Below are positions 42,437-55,038 of a stretch of DNA of 64,000 nt, one piece after another. The notes below the pieces were generated by a model. The model searched no databases. It saw only the letters and a list, made by a program, of their open reading frames with translations, and was not told where the DNA came from. The stretch comes from Acidobacteriota bacterium (GTDB lineage: Bacteria; Acidobacteriota; Vicinamibacteria; Vicinamibacterales; SCN-69-37): assembly GCA_020853395.1 (NCBI GenBank), contig JADYYY010000010.1:452075-516074 (forward strand), given 5' to 3'. Both the position numbers and the translations under genes were made by a program. The stretch's first letter is position 1, and each line of letters starts with the position of its first letter.

Positions 42437-43996
42437 ATGTCGAGGAACAAGTCAGCTTTCTTTTATGGCGTCTTGATCGCTCTCGTCTCGGTGGTCGGCG
42501 GCATGATCCTGGCGTCGCGCCTGGATCTGGCGCCTGGGTCGTTCGCCAACCCGTTCTCGGTGCCGGTGGCCAACAGCGCCCCGCTGTCGGGCCCCGTGGA
42601 CGCCACGACGTTCCGGAACATCGCCCGCGACTCGAGCCCGGCGGTGGTGAGCATCAAGGTCATCAGCAGCCGTCCGGCGGCCGACGATGACGAGGAGATG
42701 TTCGGGCTGCAGTTGCCGTTCCCGTTCGGCAACCGTCCGCCGCAGCAGCAGGGCCGTCCGCGCGAGATGCCGACCCAGGGCGACGGCAGCGGGTTCATCA
42801 TCGACAAGGTCAACGGCTACGTCCTGACGAACAACCACGTGGTCGAGAACGCCAAGTCGATTGAAGTCACGTTGTCGAGCATGGGCGAGAGCGACGAAGG
42901 CCTCGCGGCGAAGGTCATCGGCCGCGACGAGCTGAGCGACACCGCGCTCATCCAGCTCACGACGGTGCCGAAGGACCTGCAGGAAGCCAAGTTCGGCGAC
43001 TCCGACCAGATGGCGCCGGGCGACTGGGTCATGGCGATCGGCAACCCGTTCCGGCTGTCGAATACCGTGACGGTCGGCGTCATCAGCGCCGTGGGCCGGC
43101 ACAACCGCGTCAGCAACGGACGGTTCGCCGACTTCATCCAGACGGACGCGGCGATCAATCCTGGCAACTCCGGCGGGCCCCTCTTGAACATCCGCGGCGA
43201 GGTCATCGGGATCAACACGATGATCTACAGCACCGGCAACGTCCTCGGCCAATCGGGCGGCAACATCGGGCTCGGGTTCGCGATCCCGATCAACACGGTG
43301 CGCGACCTCCTGCCGCAGCTCCACAAGGGCAAGGTCACGCGTGGCCGCATCGGCGTGACGATCGACTCGCGCCCGCTCACGCGCGAGGACATCGAGGATC
43401 TCGGGCTGCCCGCGAAGGGCGGCGCCGTCGTCAGCCAGCTCCCGGATGGTCCTGCGCGGCGCGCCGGTCTCCGCGTCGGAGACGTGATCGTCGACTTCAA
43501 CGGCCAGCCGGTGACGAGCAGCAACGACCTCGTCAACCTCGTGACGCGCACCGCGCCGGGCACGACGGTGCCGGTCAAGGTGGTGCGCGACAAGAAGACG
43601 CAGACGCTGAACGTCACGGTCGAGGAACTGGATCTCGCGCAGGAACAGGGCCTGGCCCAGCGCGCCCAACCGCGTGACGAGCGGGCCGAGCCGACCGATA
43701 CGGAGTTCGGCATGTCGGTGCAACCGCTGCTGCAGCGCGAGCGGCGCGCGCTGCAGGTGCCGGCCGGACGTGGCGGCGCGGTCGTGAGCGAGGTGACGCC
43801 GTTCGGGCCGGCGGCCCAGGCGGGCGTGCGCGAAGGCGACGTCATCCTCGCCGTCCAAGGGCAGGCCGTGGACTCGGTGCAGGACGTGACCGGTGCCTTG
43901 TCGGCCGTGCAGAACGGCCGCACGGCGCGCCTGGTGATCTGGCGCGTCGAGGGAGGCCAGGGCCAGGAAGTGCTCGTCCAGCTTCGCAAGCGATAG
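42437..43996 (+). CDS. HtrA/Deg-family serine protease with two PDZ domains
   Basis: A periplasmic quality-control protease of 519 aa with an N-terminal membrane anchor (AFFYGVLIALVSVVGGMILAS). The catalytic triad is His134 (LTNNHVVENA), Asp168 (LSDTALIQL) and Ser245 (NPGNSGGPL). PDZ1 lies at about 320-400 and PDZ2 at about 430-515 (GGAVVSEVTPFGPAAQAGVREGD type). A Gln/Pro-rich, acidic loop (about 82-112) sits before the triad and resembles the LA loop. I chose the ATG at 42437, 6 bases after GGAG; an ATG at 42401 with GAGG is a longer option. Confidence 0.94.
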   Translation: MSRNKSAFFYGVLIALVSVVGGMILASRLDLAPGSFANPFSVPVANSAPLSGPVDATTFRNIARDSSPAVVSIKVISSRPAADDDEEMFGLQLPFPFGNRPPQQQGRPREMPTQGDGSGFIIDKVNGYVLTNNHVVENAKSIEVTLSSMGESDEGLAAKVIGRDELSDTALIQLTTVPKDLQEAKFGDSDQMAPGDWVMAIGNPFRLSNTVTVGVISAVGRHNRVSNGRFADFIQTDAAINPGNSGGPLLNIRGEVIGINTMIYSTGNVLGQSGGNIGLGFAIPINTVRDLLPQLHKGKVTRGRIGVTIDSRPLTREDIEDLGLPAKGGAVVSQLPDGPARRAGLRVGDVIVDFNGQPVTSSNDLVNLVTRTAPGTTVPVKVVRDKKTQTLNVTVEELDLAQEQGLAQRAQPRDERAEPTDTEFGMSVQPLLQRERRALQVPAGRGGAVVSEVTPFGPAAQAGVREGDVILAVQGQAVDSVQDVTGALSAVQNGRTARLVIWRVEGGQGQEVLVQLRKR

Positions 43997-44011
43997 AGCG
44001 ATAGAGTGATG

Positions 44012-44031
44012 GGCCCGGCGGATGCCGGGCC
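44012..44031 (+). other. Hairpin abutting the CYTH start codon
   Basis: A perfect 8-bp stem (GGCCCGGC / GCCGGGCC) with a GGAT tetraloop ends three bases before the ATG at 44035. It follows the htrA-type stop and a direct repeat GCGATAGA GCGATAGA. There is no T-run. It would sequester the region where a ribosome site should lie. Confidence 0.6.
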
Positions 44032-44034
44032 GTC

Positions 44035-44592
44035 ATGATCGAGCAGGAAGTCAAGCTGTCGTTCCCGCACGTCGAGGCGGCGCGCCAGGCCATCGTCGAG
44101 GCCGGCGGCCGCCTCGTCGTGTCACGGCGGCTGGTGGACGACCGGCTGTTCGACCTTCCAGACGGGCGGCTGCGCCGACGCGGGATGACGTTGCGGACGC
44201 GGCGCGACGCGGCCGACGCGTATCTCACCGTCAAAGGGCCGGTCCTGGCCGGGCCCGTCAAGTCGCGCGAAGAGCTAGAGACGCGCGTCGACGACGTGGA
44301 CGTGCTCGAGGCGGCGCTGTCGGCGATCGGCTTCGTGCGAACGTTTCGTGCACAGAAGTACCGCGAGGAATACGCGCTCCCCTCCGCGCGCCTGACCATC
44401 GATCAAGTCCCGTTCGGCGTCTTCGTCGAGATCGAGGGCACACCCGACGTCATCGCCCGCGTCGCGGGGTCGCTCGGCCGTACGCCGTCCGACTACCGGC
44501 TCGAGTCGTACCCGACGCTGTGGCGCCAGTGGTGTGCGGCCGCGGGCCGGCCCGAGGACGACATGCTGTTCGACGATTCGCGCAACGCATGA
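44035..44592 (+). CDS. CYTH-domain (triphosphate tunnel metalloenzyme) protein
   Basis: A 185-aa CYTH protein. The defining ExExK motif is at the N-terminus (IEQEVKLSF, Glu3, Glu5, Lys7). Basic and acidic tunnel residues follow: RTRRDAADAYLTVKGP, REELETRV, RAQKYREEY and FGVFVEIEGT. Members hydrolyse inorganic triphosphate or thiamine triphosphate, or act as class IV adenylate cyclases; the sequence does not decide between them. Its stop overlaps the start of the MurU-like gene (ATGA), so the two are translated together. The start codon is pressed against a hairpin. Confidence 0.88.
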   Translation: MIEQEVKLSFPHVEAARQAIVEAGGRLVVSRRLVDDRLFDLPDGRLRRRGMTLRTRRDAADAYLTVKGPVLAGPVKSREELETRVDDVDVLEAALSAIGFVRTFRAQKYREEYALPSARLTIDQVPFGVFVEIEGTPDVIARVAGSLGRTPSDYRLESYPTLWRQWCAAAGRPEDDMLFDDSRNA

Positions 44593-45503
44593 CGCTGCCG
44601 GCCCTGGTCCTCTCCGCCGGCCTCGGCACGCGGCTCGATCCGCTCACGCGTCTCGTCGCGAAACCGGCCGTGCCGCTCGGCGATCGCACGCTCGTCGAAC
44701 GGGTGCTGAGCTGGCTGGCGACGCAGGGCATCCAGCAGGCCGTCCTCAACCTTCATCACAAGCCGGAGACCATCACGGCCGCGGTTGGCGACGGCGCGCA
44801 CTTGGGCCTGACGGTGCGCTACTCGTGGGAGCAGCCGCTGCTCGGATCGGCCGGCGGTCCGCGGCATGCGCTGCCGCTCGTCGCTGCGGACGTCTTGCTC
44901 ATCGTCAACGGCGACACCTTGTGCGACGTCGACGTGCCGGCGCTCGTCGCCGCGCACGCCGCCTCGTCGGCGCGCGTGACGATGGCGGTGGTGCCGAACG
45001 TGCAGCCGGAGCAGTACAACGGCATCGCGGCGACGCCGCAGCACGAGGTCACCGGCTTCGTGCCTCGGGGCGAGCGCGCCGTGGGCAGTTGGCACTTCGT
45101 CGGCGTGCAGGTGGTGGACGCAGCCGTCTTCGCGGCGCTGCCCGACGGCGTCGCGGCCGACACCGTGCACGGCATCTATCGCGATCTCGTCGCCGGCAGT
45201 CCGGGCACCATTCGCGTCTGGCCGGCAGCGCGCCCGTTCATCGACGTCGGCACGCCGGCCGACTACCTGCGGACGGCCCTGCGATTCGGTGCGCCGACGG
45301 CGGCTGGCGACGCCGCCGGATCCGTCATCTGGCCTGGCTGCACGATGGGCCGCGACGTCGTGCTCGACGAGTGCATCGTCGCCGGCGGCGTGCAGGTGCC
45401 CGACGGATTCCGCGCGCGCAGGTCGATCGTGCTTCCCGCGGCGGTGTGCCGGCCAGACGACCGTGTCGACGTCCGCGACCAGCTCGCCGTCTTCCCGTTG
45501 TGA
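44589..45503 (+). CDS. MurU-like sugar-1-phosphate nucleotidyltransferase
   Basis: A 304-aa nucleotidyltransferase. The N-terminal Rossmann-like domain has LSAGLGTRLDPLTRLVAKPAV (nucleotide-binding GXGTRL..T..KP), LIVNGDTLCDVD (metal Asp) and a Glu/Asn-containing PEQYNGIA. It resembles MurU, which makes UDP-MurNAc from MurNAc-1-phosphate in peptidoglycan recycling. The assignment is supported by the AmgK-like kinase encoded next. It is longer than typical MurU: about 75 extra residues (SVIWPGCTMGRDVVLDECIV) look like a short left-handed beta-helix, as in GlmU/RmlA-like proteins, so another sugar is possible. The ATG overlaps the CYTH stop. Confidence 0.8.
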   Translation: MTLPALVLSAGLGTRLDPLTRLVAKPAVPLGDRTLVERVLSWLATQGIQQAVLNLHHKPETITAAVGDGAHLGLTVRYSWEQPLLGSAGGPRHALPLVAADVLLIVNGDTLCDVDVPALVAAHAASSARVTMAVVPNVQPEQYNGIAATPQHEVTGFVPRGERAVGSWHFVGVQVVDAAVFAALPDGVAADTVHGIYRDLVAGSPGTIRVWPAARPFIDVGTPADYLRTALRFGAPTAAGDAAGSVIWPGCTMGRDVVLDECIVAGGVQVPDGFRARRSIVLPAAVCRPDDRVDVRDQLAVFPL

Positions 45504-45536
45504 GCACGAGACTCGGGTGCGCGAGAACGGTTCGCG

Positions 45537-45542
45537 TAGACT
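45537..45542 (+). promoter_or_regulatory. Probable -10 box of the AmgK-like gene (leaderless arrangement)
   Basis: TAGACT ending 6 bases before the GTG at 45549, in the 45-base gap after the MurU-like gene. No Shine-Dalgarno sequence is present. Confidence 0.42.
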
Positions 45543-45548
45543 GATTCG

Positions 45549-46553
45549 GTGACCGATGCGCACCTGCCCGCGGCCGTCGCGGACTACCTTCGCCGCCATC
45601 ACGTGGAGTCGGCGGGCGTCGTGCCGCTCACGGGTGACGCCTCCGATCGCCGGTACTTCCGCGTGCTGCCCAGGACCGGCTCGTCGTACGTGCTCGCCGT
45701 GTACGCCGCGCCGTTCGACTTCGCGACGCTGCCGTTCGTCAACGTCGCGACGCTCCTGGCCGAGATGCCGGTACCGATCCCGCACGTGCGCGGCGAAGCG
45801 TCCGATCTCGGCGTGCTGGCGCTCGACGACCTCGGCGATCTCACGCTCCAGGCGAGCATCGGCGCGGCCAACGCCGACGAGCGGCTCGCGCTCTACCGGC
45901 AGGCTGTGTCGTACATCGAGATCTTCCAGCGCCGGGGCCGCGAGCTGATGCGCGCCGAGTTCCTGCCGTACGGCGTGGCGTTCGACGTCGACAAGCTCAC
46001 CTGGGAGATGAACTTCTTCATCAAGCACTTCCTCGAGGGCTATCGCGGCGCGTCGATCGTGCCGGCGGATCGCGCGGCGCTCGACGCCGAGCTGCTGCGC
46101 ATCAGCCGGGAGCTCTCCGCCGAGCCTCGGGTGTTGTGCCATCGCGATTACCACAGCCGCAACCTCATGCTGGTCGGCGGTCGGCTGTACGTCATCGATT
46201 TCCAGGACGCGCGGATGGGGCCCGACACGTACGATCTCGTGTCGCTGCTCCGCGACTCGTACGTGGATCTGCCGGACGAGGTCGTCGACCGGCTGCTCGA
46301 GGAGTACCTGGCGATGACGGGCCGCGCCGGCGCCGGCCAGCACTTCCGGCAACGCTTCGATCTGATGGCGCTCCAGCGCAACCTCAAGGCGCTCGGCACG
46401 TTCGGCTACCAGATGACCGTCCGGAGCAACCCCGTCTATCTCCAGTACATTCCGCGGACGTTGCGGTACGTGCACGACAATCTGCAGCGGCACCAGCGGT
46501 TCGCGCGTCTGCGCGAGCTGCTCGGGACGTACGTCGCGGAGCTGCGGCCGTGA
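45549..46553 (+). CDS. AmgK-like sugar kinase (aminoglycoside phosphotransferase fold)
   Basis: A 334-aa kinase. The Brenner motif HRDYHSRN (His198, Asp200, Asn205) and the metal-binding IDFQD (Asp217) are present, with the N-lobe GDASDRRYFRVL. In Pseudomonas, AmgK phosphorylates the anomeric OH of MurNAc/GlcNAc and MurU then makes the UDP-sugar; here the two genes are adjacent, although in murU-amgK order. The DASDRRYFR start and NFFIKHFLEGY segment are typical of the AmgK/choline-kinase-like subgroup. The GTG start has no ribosome site but a TAGACT 6 bases before it. The stop overlaps the next gene (GTGA). Confidence 0.85.
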   Translation: MTDAHLPAAVADYLRRHHVESAGVVPLTGDASDRRYFRVLPRTGSSYVLAVYAAPFDFATLPFVNVATLLAEMPVPIPHVRGEASDLGVLALDDLGDLTLQASIGAANADERLALYRQAVSYIEIFQRRGRELMRAEFLPYGVAFDVDKLTWEMNFFIKHFLEGYRGASIVPADRAALDAELLRISRELSAEPRVLCHRDYHSRNLMLVGGRLYVIDFQDARMGPDTYDLVSLLRDSYVDLPDEVVDRLLEEYLAMTGRAGAGQHFRQRFDLMALQRNLKALGTFGYQMTVRSNPVYLQYIPRTLRYVHDNLQRHQRFARLRELLGTYVAELRP

Positions 46554-47434
46554 CCGGCAGGCCCGGCTTCGGCATCTCGACGCACCTCTTTCACGGCGAG
46601 CGGCTGAGCCGGCCGCACCTCGAGGCGATCGCGTCGGCCGGGTTCGAGCTGGTCGAGGTCTTCGCCACGCGGACGCACGTGGCCTATCACGAGCCGTCGA
46701 GCGTTGCCGACCTGCGCCGTCAGCTCGACGCGCTGCACCTCGAGGCGTGGAGCGTCCATGCGCCGATCTGCGACGGCTTCGTCGGCGGAGTCTGGGGACG
46801 GCCGTACTCGAACGCCACGACCGACGCGCGCGCCCGTGCGGAAGCCGTGAGCGAGACGAGGCTGGCCATCGACGCCGCCCGCGTCCTGGGCTGCCGGATG
46901 ATCGTGCTCCACCTCGGCCTGCCCAACGGCCAGCCGATCCCGAGCAACGACAACGATCGGAGTGCGTTGCAGCAGAGCCTCGAGCCGATCGCGGAGGCCT
47001 GCGCGGCGGCGCGGGTCCGCCTCGCGCTGGAGGTCATCCCGAACGATCTCGCCACGCCCGAGGCGCTGGTCGAGTGGCTCTCCGGCGACCTGGAGCTCGG
47101 CGACGCCGGCGTCTGCCTCGACGTGGGGCACGCGCACCTGGTCGGCGGTGCGCCCGAAGCAGCCGAGACCCTGGCGGGCTACGTCATCACCACGCACATC
47201 CACGACAACCGCGGGCGGTCCGACGATCACCTGGTGCCATTCGACGGCACCATCGACTGGCACGCGACGCTGATGACGCTGTCGAAGATCGGGTACACGG
47301 GGCCGCTCGTCTTCGAGCTGCCCGATCACGGGGACGCGGCCGGCGTGCTCCGGCGCGCCGTTGACGCGCGGCGGCGCCTTCAGGCCATACTGGATGATCT
47401 GGCGCAACCGCTCGACTTCGTCGTCGAGGACTAG
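46550..47434 (+). CDS. Sugar phosphate isomerase/epimerase-like TIM-barrel protein
   Basis: A 294-aa AP-endonuclease-2-type TIM barrel. Expected metal ligands are visible: His near 71 (WSVHAPICDG), His near 124 (MIVLHLGLP), Glu near 165 (LALEVIPND), Asp/His near 195-198 (VCLDVGHAHL), His near 221 (HIHDNRGRSDDH) and Glu near 258 (PLVFELPDHG). No signal peptide. The substrate is unknown; being coupled to the AmgK-like gene, an amino sugar or muramic acid is an attractive guess. The GTG overlaps the kinase stop. Confidence 0.85.
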   Translation: MTGRPGFGISTHLFHGERLSRPHLEAIASAGFELVEVFATRTHVAYHEPSSVADLRRQLDALHLEAWSVHAPICDGFVGGVWGRPYSNATTDARARAEAVSETRLAIDAARVLGCRMIVLHLGLPNGQPIPSNDNDRSALQQSLEPIAEACAAARVRLALEVIPNDLATPEALVEWLSGDLELGDAGVCLDVGHAHLVGGAPEAAETLAGYVITTHIHDNRGRSDDHLVPFDGTIDWHATLMTLSKIGYTGPLVFELPDHGDAAGVLRRAVDARRRLQAILDDLAQPLDFVVED

Positions 47435-47449
47435 GCGCCCCAACCACAC

Positions 47450-48742
47450 ATGCAGGTCTACATCGAGGACATCGCCCGGCATGCGGGCGAGCGCGTCACG
47501 ATTCGCGGCTGGCTCGCGAACCGCCGGTCGAGCGGGAAGATCCACTTCCTCCAGGTGCGTGACGGATCGGGCTTCATCCAGGCCGTCATGTCGAAGGCCG
47601 CCGTCGGGCCGGAGACGTTCACGCGCGCCGATCATCTGCCGCAGGAGAGCGCGATCGTCGTCACCGGCACGGTGCGGGCCGACAGCCGCGCGCCCGGCGG
47701 CTTCGAGATCGACGCCGACGGGTTCGAGGTCGTGCACGCCGCGCACGAGTACCCGATCACGCCGAAGGAACACGGCGTCGAGTTCCTGATGGACCGCCGG
47801 CACCTGTGGATCCGATCGCCGAAACAGCACGCCGCGCTCCGGATCCGGCACGAAGTCATCGACGCGGTGCGCGACTACTTCAACGGCCGAGGGTTCGTCC
47901 TCGCCGACACGCCGATCCTGACGCCCTCGGCGTGCGAGGGCACGTCGACGCTCTTTCCCGTGCCGTATTTCGACGAGCACACGGCGTATCTCACCCAGAG
48001 CGGCCAGTTGTACGCCGAGGCCAACGCCATGGCGCTCGGCCGCGTCTACTGCTTCGGCCCGACGTTCCGCGCCGAGAAGTCGAAGACGCGGCGTCATCTC
48101 ACGGAATTCTGGATGGTGGAGCCCGAGGTCGCCTATGCGACGCTCGACGACATCATCGAGCTCGCCGAGGGCCTGGTCGCCGATGTCGTGGCCCGCGTCC
48201 TCGATCGCCGTGCCCGTGAGCTGTCGGTGCTGGAACGCGATACGACGGCGCTCGCGCGCGTGCGGCCTCCGTTCCCCCGGGTGACCTACGACGACGCCGC
48301 GTCGAGATTGCAGGCCAAGGGACTGCCCTTCCAGTGGGGCACGGACTTCGGAAGCCCGGACGAGACGGCCCTCTCGGAGATGTTCGACCGGCCGCTCGTC
48401 GTGACGGGCTACCCGTCGGCCATCAAGGCGTTCTACTTCAAGCCGCATCCCGATCGGCCGGAGATTTCGCTCTCGGTGGACGTGCTCGCCCCGGAAGGCT
48501 ACGGCGAGATCATCGGTGGCGGGCAGCGCATCGACGACTACGATCTGCTGCTCGAGCGCATCGACCAGCATCATCTGCCGCGCGAGGCGTACGAGTGGTA
48601 CCTCGACCTGCGGCGGTTCGGCAGCGTTCCGCACGCGGGCTTCGGCATGGGCATCGAGCGCGTGGTGTCGTGGATCTGCGGCCTCGAACACCTGCGGGAA
48701 GCCATTCCCTACCCGCGCATGCTCCATCGGCTCACGCCATGA
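47450..48742 (+). CDS. asnS: Asparaginyl-tRNA synthetase
   Basis: A class IIb aminoacyl-tRNA synthetase of 430 aa, a normal length. The N-terminal OB-fold anticodon-binding domain contains [20 protein letters not shown]. Motif 2 is [21 protein letters not shown] and motif 3 is [17 protein letters not shown]. The binding-pocket segments [14 protein letters not shown] and [11 protein letters not shown] are AsnRS-like rather than AspRS. It charges tRNA-Asn directly, so the cell does not need to rely on amidation of Asp-tRNA-Asn. The ATG at 47450 starts 15 bases after the isomerase gene. Confidence 0.95.
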   Translation: MQVYIEDIARHAGERVTIRGWLANRRSSGKIHFLQVRDGSGFIQAVMSKAAVGPETFTRADHLPQESAIVVTGTVRADSRAPGGFEIDADGFEVVHAAHEYPITPKEHGVEFLMDRRHLWIRSPKQHAALRIRHEVIDAVRDYFNGRGFVLADTPILTPSACEGTSTLFPVPYFDEHTAYLTQSGQLYAEANAMALGRVYCFGPTFRAEKSKTRRHLTEFWMVEPEVAYATLDDIIELAEGLVADVVARVLDRRARELSVLERDTTALARVRPPFPRVTYDDAASRLQAKGLPFQWGTDFGSPDETALSEMFDRPLVVTGYPSAIKAFYFKPHPDRPEISLSVDVLAPEGYGEIIGGGQRIDDYDLLLERIDQHHLPREAYEWYLDLRRFGSVPHAGFGMGIERVVSWICGLEHLREAIPYPRMLHRLTP

Positions 48743-48833
48743 CCGTGCGGCATCGGCACATCGCCACGCCAGCGCCAGGCTCGGCCGGCCTTCAGATCGC
48801 GCACGTCCGACTGACGTCGCCTCCACTGTCCAG

Positions 48834-50255
48834 ATGAAAGTCGGTCTGCTGTCGCTCGGCTGCCCGAAGAACCTCGTCGACGGCGAGGTGATGCTCGGCA
48901 TGGTCCGCAACGCCGGGCACGACGTCACGGCGGACGCGTCCTCGGCCGACGTCGTGATCGTGAACACGTGCGCGTTCATCGACCGCGCCAAGGAGGAATC
49001 GGTCGACGCCATTCTCGAGATGGCCGAGCTGAAGAAGCGCGGGAGCTGCCAGCGGCTCATCGTCACCGGCTGCCTCGCGGAACGCTATCGCGATCGGTTG
49101 CGCGCGGAGATGCCGGAGATCGACGTCGTGCTGGGAACGGGCGAGGTGCCCGCAATCGTGGGCGCCGTCGCGGGGACGTCGTCGGCGCCGCACGCCGCGC
49201 CCGTCACGCTCTTCAAGTCCAGGCGCGACGTGTCGGCCGCCGCGCGCGCGGCCGGCCCTGCGCTGCTCGACGCTCCGTCCCGGCCCACCTATCTCTACGA
49301 TGCGACGACGCCGCGCCTCGTCACGACGCCGGCACACTACGCCTACCTGAAGATTGCGGAAGGCTGCAACTACACCTGCGCGTTCTGCATCATTCCGACG
49401 TTGCGTGGCGCTTACCGCTCGCGCGACGAAGACTCGGTCGTGGAGGAAGCGCGCGCGCTCGCCGCGCGAGGCGTCCGCGAACTGCTGCTCGTCTCGCAGG
49501 ACACGACGTTCTACGGCCACGACCGCGGCCAGCGGGGCGCGCTCGCGAGGCTGCTCCGGCGGCTCGACGCGATCGATGGCCTCGAGTGGATCCGGCTCCT
49601 CTACCTGTACCCGACCACCATCACCGACGACGTGCTCGACGCGATGGCGGAATGCGAGCGCGTGTGCCGCTACGTGGATCTGCCGCTCCAGCACGCGGCA
49701 TCGAGCGTCCTGCGGCGCATGGGACGGCCCGGCACGCGTGCGGCCTACGAGGCGCTTCTCGCGCGCATCCGGGCGCGCGTGCCCGGCGTCACCCTCAGGA
49801 CGACGTTCATCGTGGGGTTTCCCGGCGAGACGATCGAGGACGTCGACGAGCTCGCGGCATTCGTCGAGGCCGTCCAGTTCGACCACGTGGGCGTCTTCAC
49901 GTACTCGCACGAGGAGGACACGCGCGCATTCGCGTTCGCGGAGGACGTGCCCGCCGCCGAGAAGGAGGCGCGGCGCGAGCGGATCATGCGCCTCCAGCGC
50001 GGCATCGTCGCGGCGCGGCGGCGCGCGCAGATCGGGGCCGTGACGCGTGTGCTCGTGGACGGCCCCTCGCCGGATTCGCCGCTCGTCATGACCGGCCGGA
50101 CCGAGGGTCAGGCCCCCGACATCGACTCGAGCGTCGTCTTCACCGAGTGCGATCCCTCGTCGCTCGCCCCCGGCCAGTTGGTCGAGGCGCGGATCGTCGA
50201 CAGCGTGGGCTACGATCTTCTCGCCACGCCGTTGCCCGACGAGCGCCCGGCTTGA
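48834..50255 (+). CDS. rimO: Ribosomal protein S12 methylthiotransferase RimO
   Basis: A radical-SAM enzyme (473 aa) that methylthiolates Asp of ribosomal protein S12. The N-terminal UPF0004 domain begins GLLSLGCPKNLVDGE, with auxiliary-cluster cysteines in VIVNTCAFID and IVTGCLAERY. The radical-SAM CX3CX2C is EGCNYTCAFCIIP. PLQHAASSVLRRMGR and TFIVGFPGET are conserved, and a C-terminal TRAM domain ends in VDSVGYDLLATPL. An insert of about 40 residues before the radical-SAM domain (TLFKSRRDVSAAARAAGPAL) makes it longer than usual. The stop codon lies beside the rimP-operon -10 box. Confidence 0.95.
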   Translation: MKVGLLSLGCPKNLVDGEVMLGMVRNAGHDVTADASSADVVIVNTCAFIDRAKEESVDAILEMAELKKRGSCQRLIVTGCLAERYRDRLRAEMPEIDVVLGTGEVPAIVGAVAGTSSAPHAAPVTLFKSRRDVSAAARAAGPALLDAPSRPTYLYDATTPRLVTTPAHYAYLKIAEGCNYTCAFCIIPTLRGAYRSRDEDSVVEEARALAARGVRELLLVSQDTTFYGHDRGQRGALARLLRRLDAIDGLEWIRLLYLYPTTITDDVLDAMAECERVCRYVDLPLQHAASSVLRRMGRPGTRAAYEALLARIRARVPGVTLRTTFIVGFPGETIEDVDELAAFVEAVQFDHVGVFTYSHEEDTRAFAFAEDVPAAEKEARRERIMRLQRGIVAARRRAQIGAVTRVLVDGPSPDSPLVMTGRTEGQAPDIDSSVVFTECDPSSLAPGQLVEARIVDSVGYDLLATPLPDERPA

Positions 50256-50261
50256 TATACT
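50232..50261 (+). promoter_or_regulatory. Promoter of the rimP-nusA-infB operon
   Basis: TTGCCC (50232-50237), an 18-base spacer and TATACT (50256-50261), embedded in the last codons of rimO. The predicted start near 50268 gives a leader of about 74 bases before the rimP GTG. Confidence 0.6.
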
Positions 50262-50291
50262 TTGGGGTGGTCTGAGCGGGAATGCCTTTGT

Positions 50292-50328
50292 AGTGGGCCC
50301 GTGCCCACTTTTTGCATTTTAGGGCCCT
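50292..50328 (+). promoter_or_regulatory. Terminator/antiterminator-like leader before rimP
   Basis: The hairpin AGTGGGC-CCGT-GCCCACT (50292-50309) is followed by TTTTT, TGCA and TTTT, an intrinsic terminator inside the leader. The self-complementary GGGCCC at 50295-50300 can instead pair with AGGGCCCT at 50321-50328, which would break the terminator. This resembles an attenuator, well placed for feedback by NusA encoded downstream. Confidence 0.6.
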
Positions 50329-50341
50329 CAGGACACATCGC

Positions 50342-50848
50342 GTGATCTCGACCGAACGTGTGGACCGGCTGCGGGCGGTCGTGGCCCGCGTGGCGGCGAG
50401 CCACGGGCTCGACATCTTCGACGTCCAGTGCCGGCGCGAAGCGTCCGGCTGGGTCGTGCGCGTGGTCATCGATCGGCCCGCGCCGCCGGACGGACGGCCC
50501 GAAGGGCTCGACGAGGCCGTGGGCATCGAGGACTGCCAGCGCGTGAGCCAGGACTTCGGCGCGCTCCTCGACGTCGAAGACGATCTGACGTCGTGGCTGC
50601 CCGGCGGCTACACGCTCGAGGTTTCGTCGCCGGGCTTGGATCGGCCGCTGCGGCACGAGGCGGACTACCGGCGGTTCGCCGGCCGCCTCGCGAAGATCGT
50701 CACCGAGACGCCGATCGACGGTCAATCGGCGTTCGCCGGCCGGCTGTCGGGGATCGAGCACGGCGAGGTGCTCTTGACGGAAGGGCGCCGGGTCCATCGA
50801 GTGCCGCTCGCGAAGATCCGGCGAGGCCGGCTGGACGTGGAATTCTGA
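50342..50848 (+). CDS. rimP: Ribosome maturation factor RimP
   Basis: A 168-aa factor for 30S subunit maturation (domain organisation YhbC-type N-terminal alpha/beta plus SH3-like C-terminal). Visible: VAASHGLDIFDVQCRREASG at the start, CQRVSQDFGALLDVED, the signature YTLEVSSPGLDRPLRHEADYRRFAGR and a final LAKIRRGRLDVEF. The GTG at 50342 was chosen; the frame extends 10 codons upstream, but only into the leader hairpin. It is the first gene of the rimP-nusA-infB operon. Confidence 0.92.
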   Translation: MISTERVDRLRAVVARVAASHGLDIFDVQCRREASGWVVRVVIDRPAPPDGRPEGLDEAVGIEDCQRVSQDFGALLDVEDDLTSWLPGGYTLEVSSPGLDRPLRHEADYRRFAGRLAKIVTETPIDGQSAFAGRLSGIEHGEVLLTEGRRVHRVPLAKIRRGRLDVEF

Positions 50849-50864
50849 GTGGGACGGGACGCGT

Positions 50865-52187
<1,323 letters not shown>

Positions 52188-52238
52188 CGGGCGGCGCGCA
52201 CGAGCCGCCGGAGTCCGCAGGGTACGCAAGGAGCCGCA

Positions 52239-55016
<2,778 letters not shown>

Positions 55017-55038
55017 CGCCCCGCAGCGCGCTTCAGCG

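Noticed and set aside
46436..49066. An 876-codon minus-strand open frame across the isomerase, asnS and rimO
   Set aside because: It is antisense to three recognised genes and has no domain signature.
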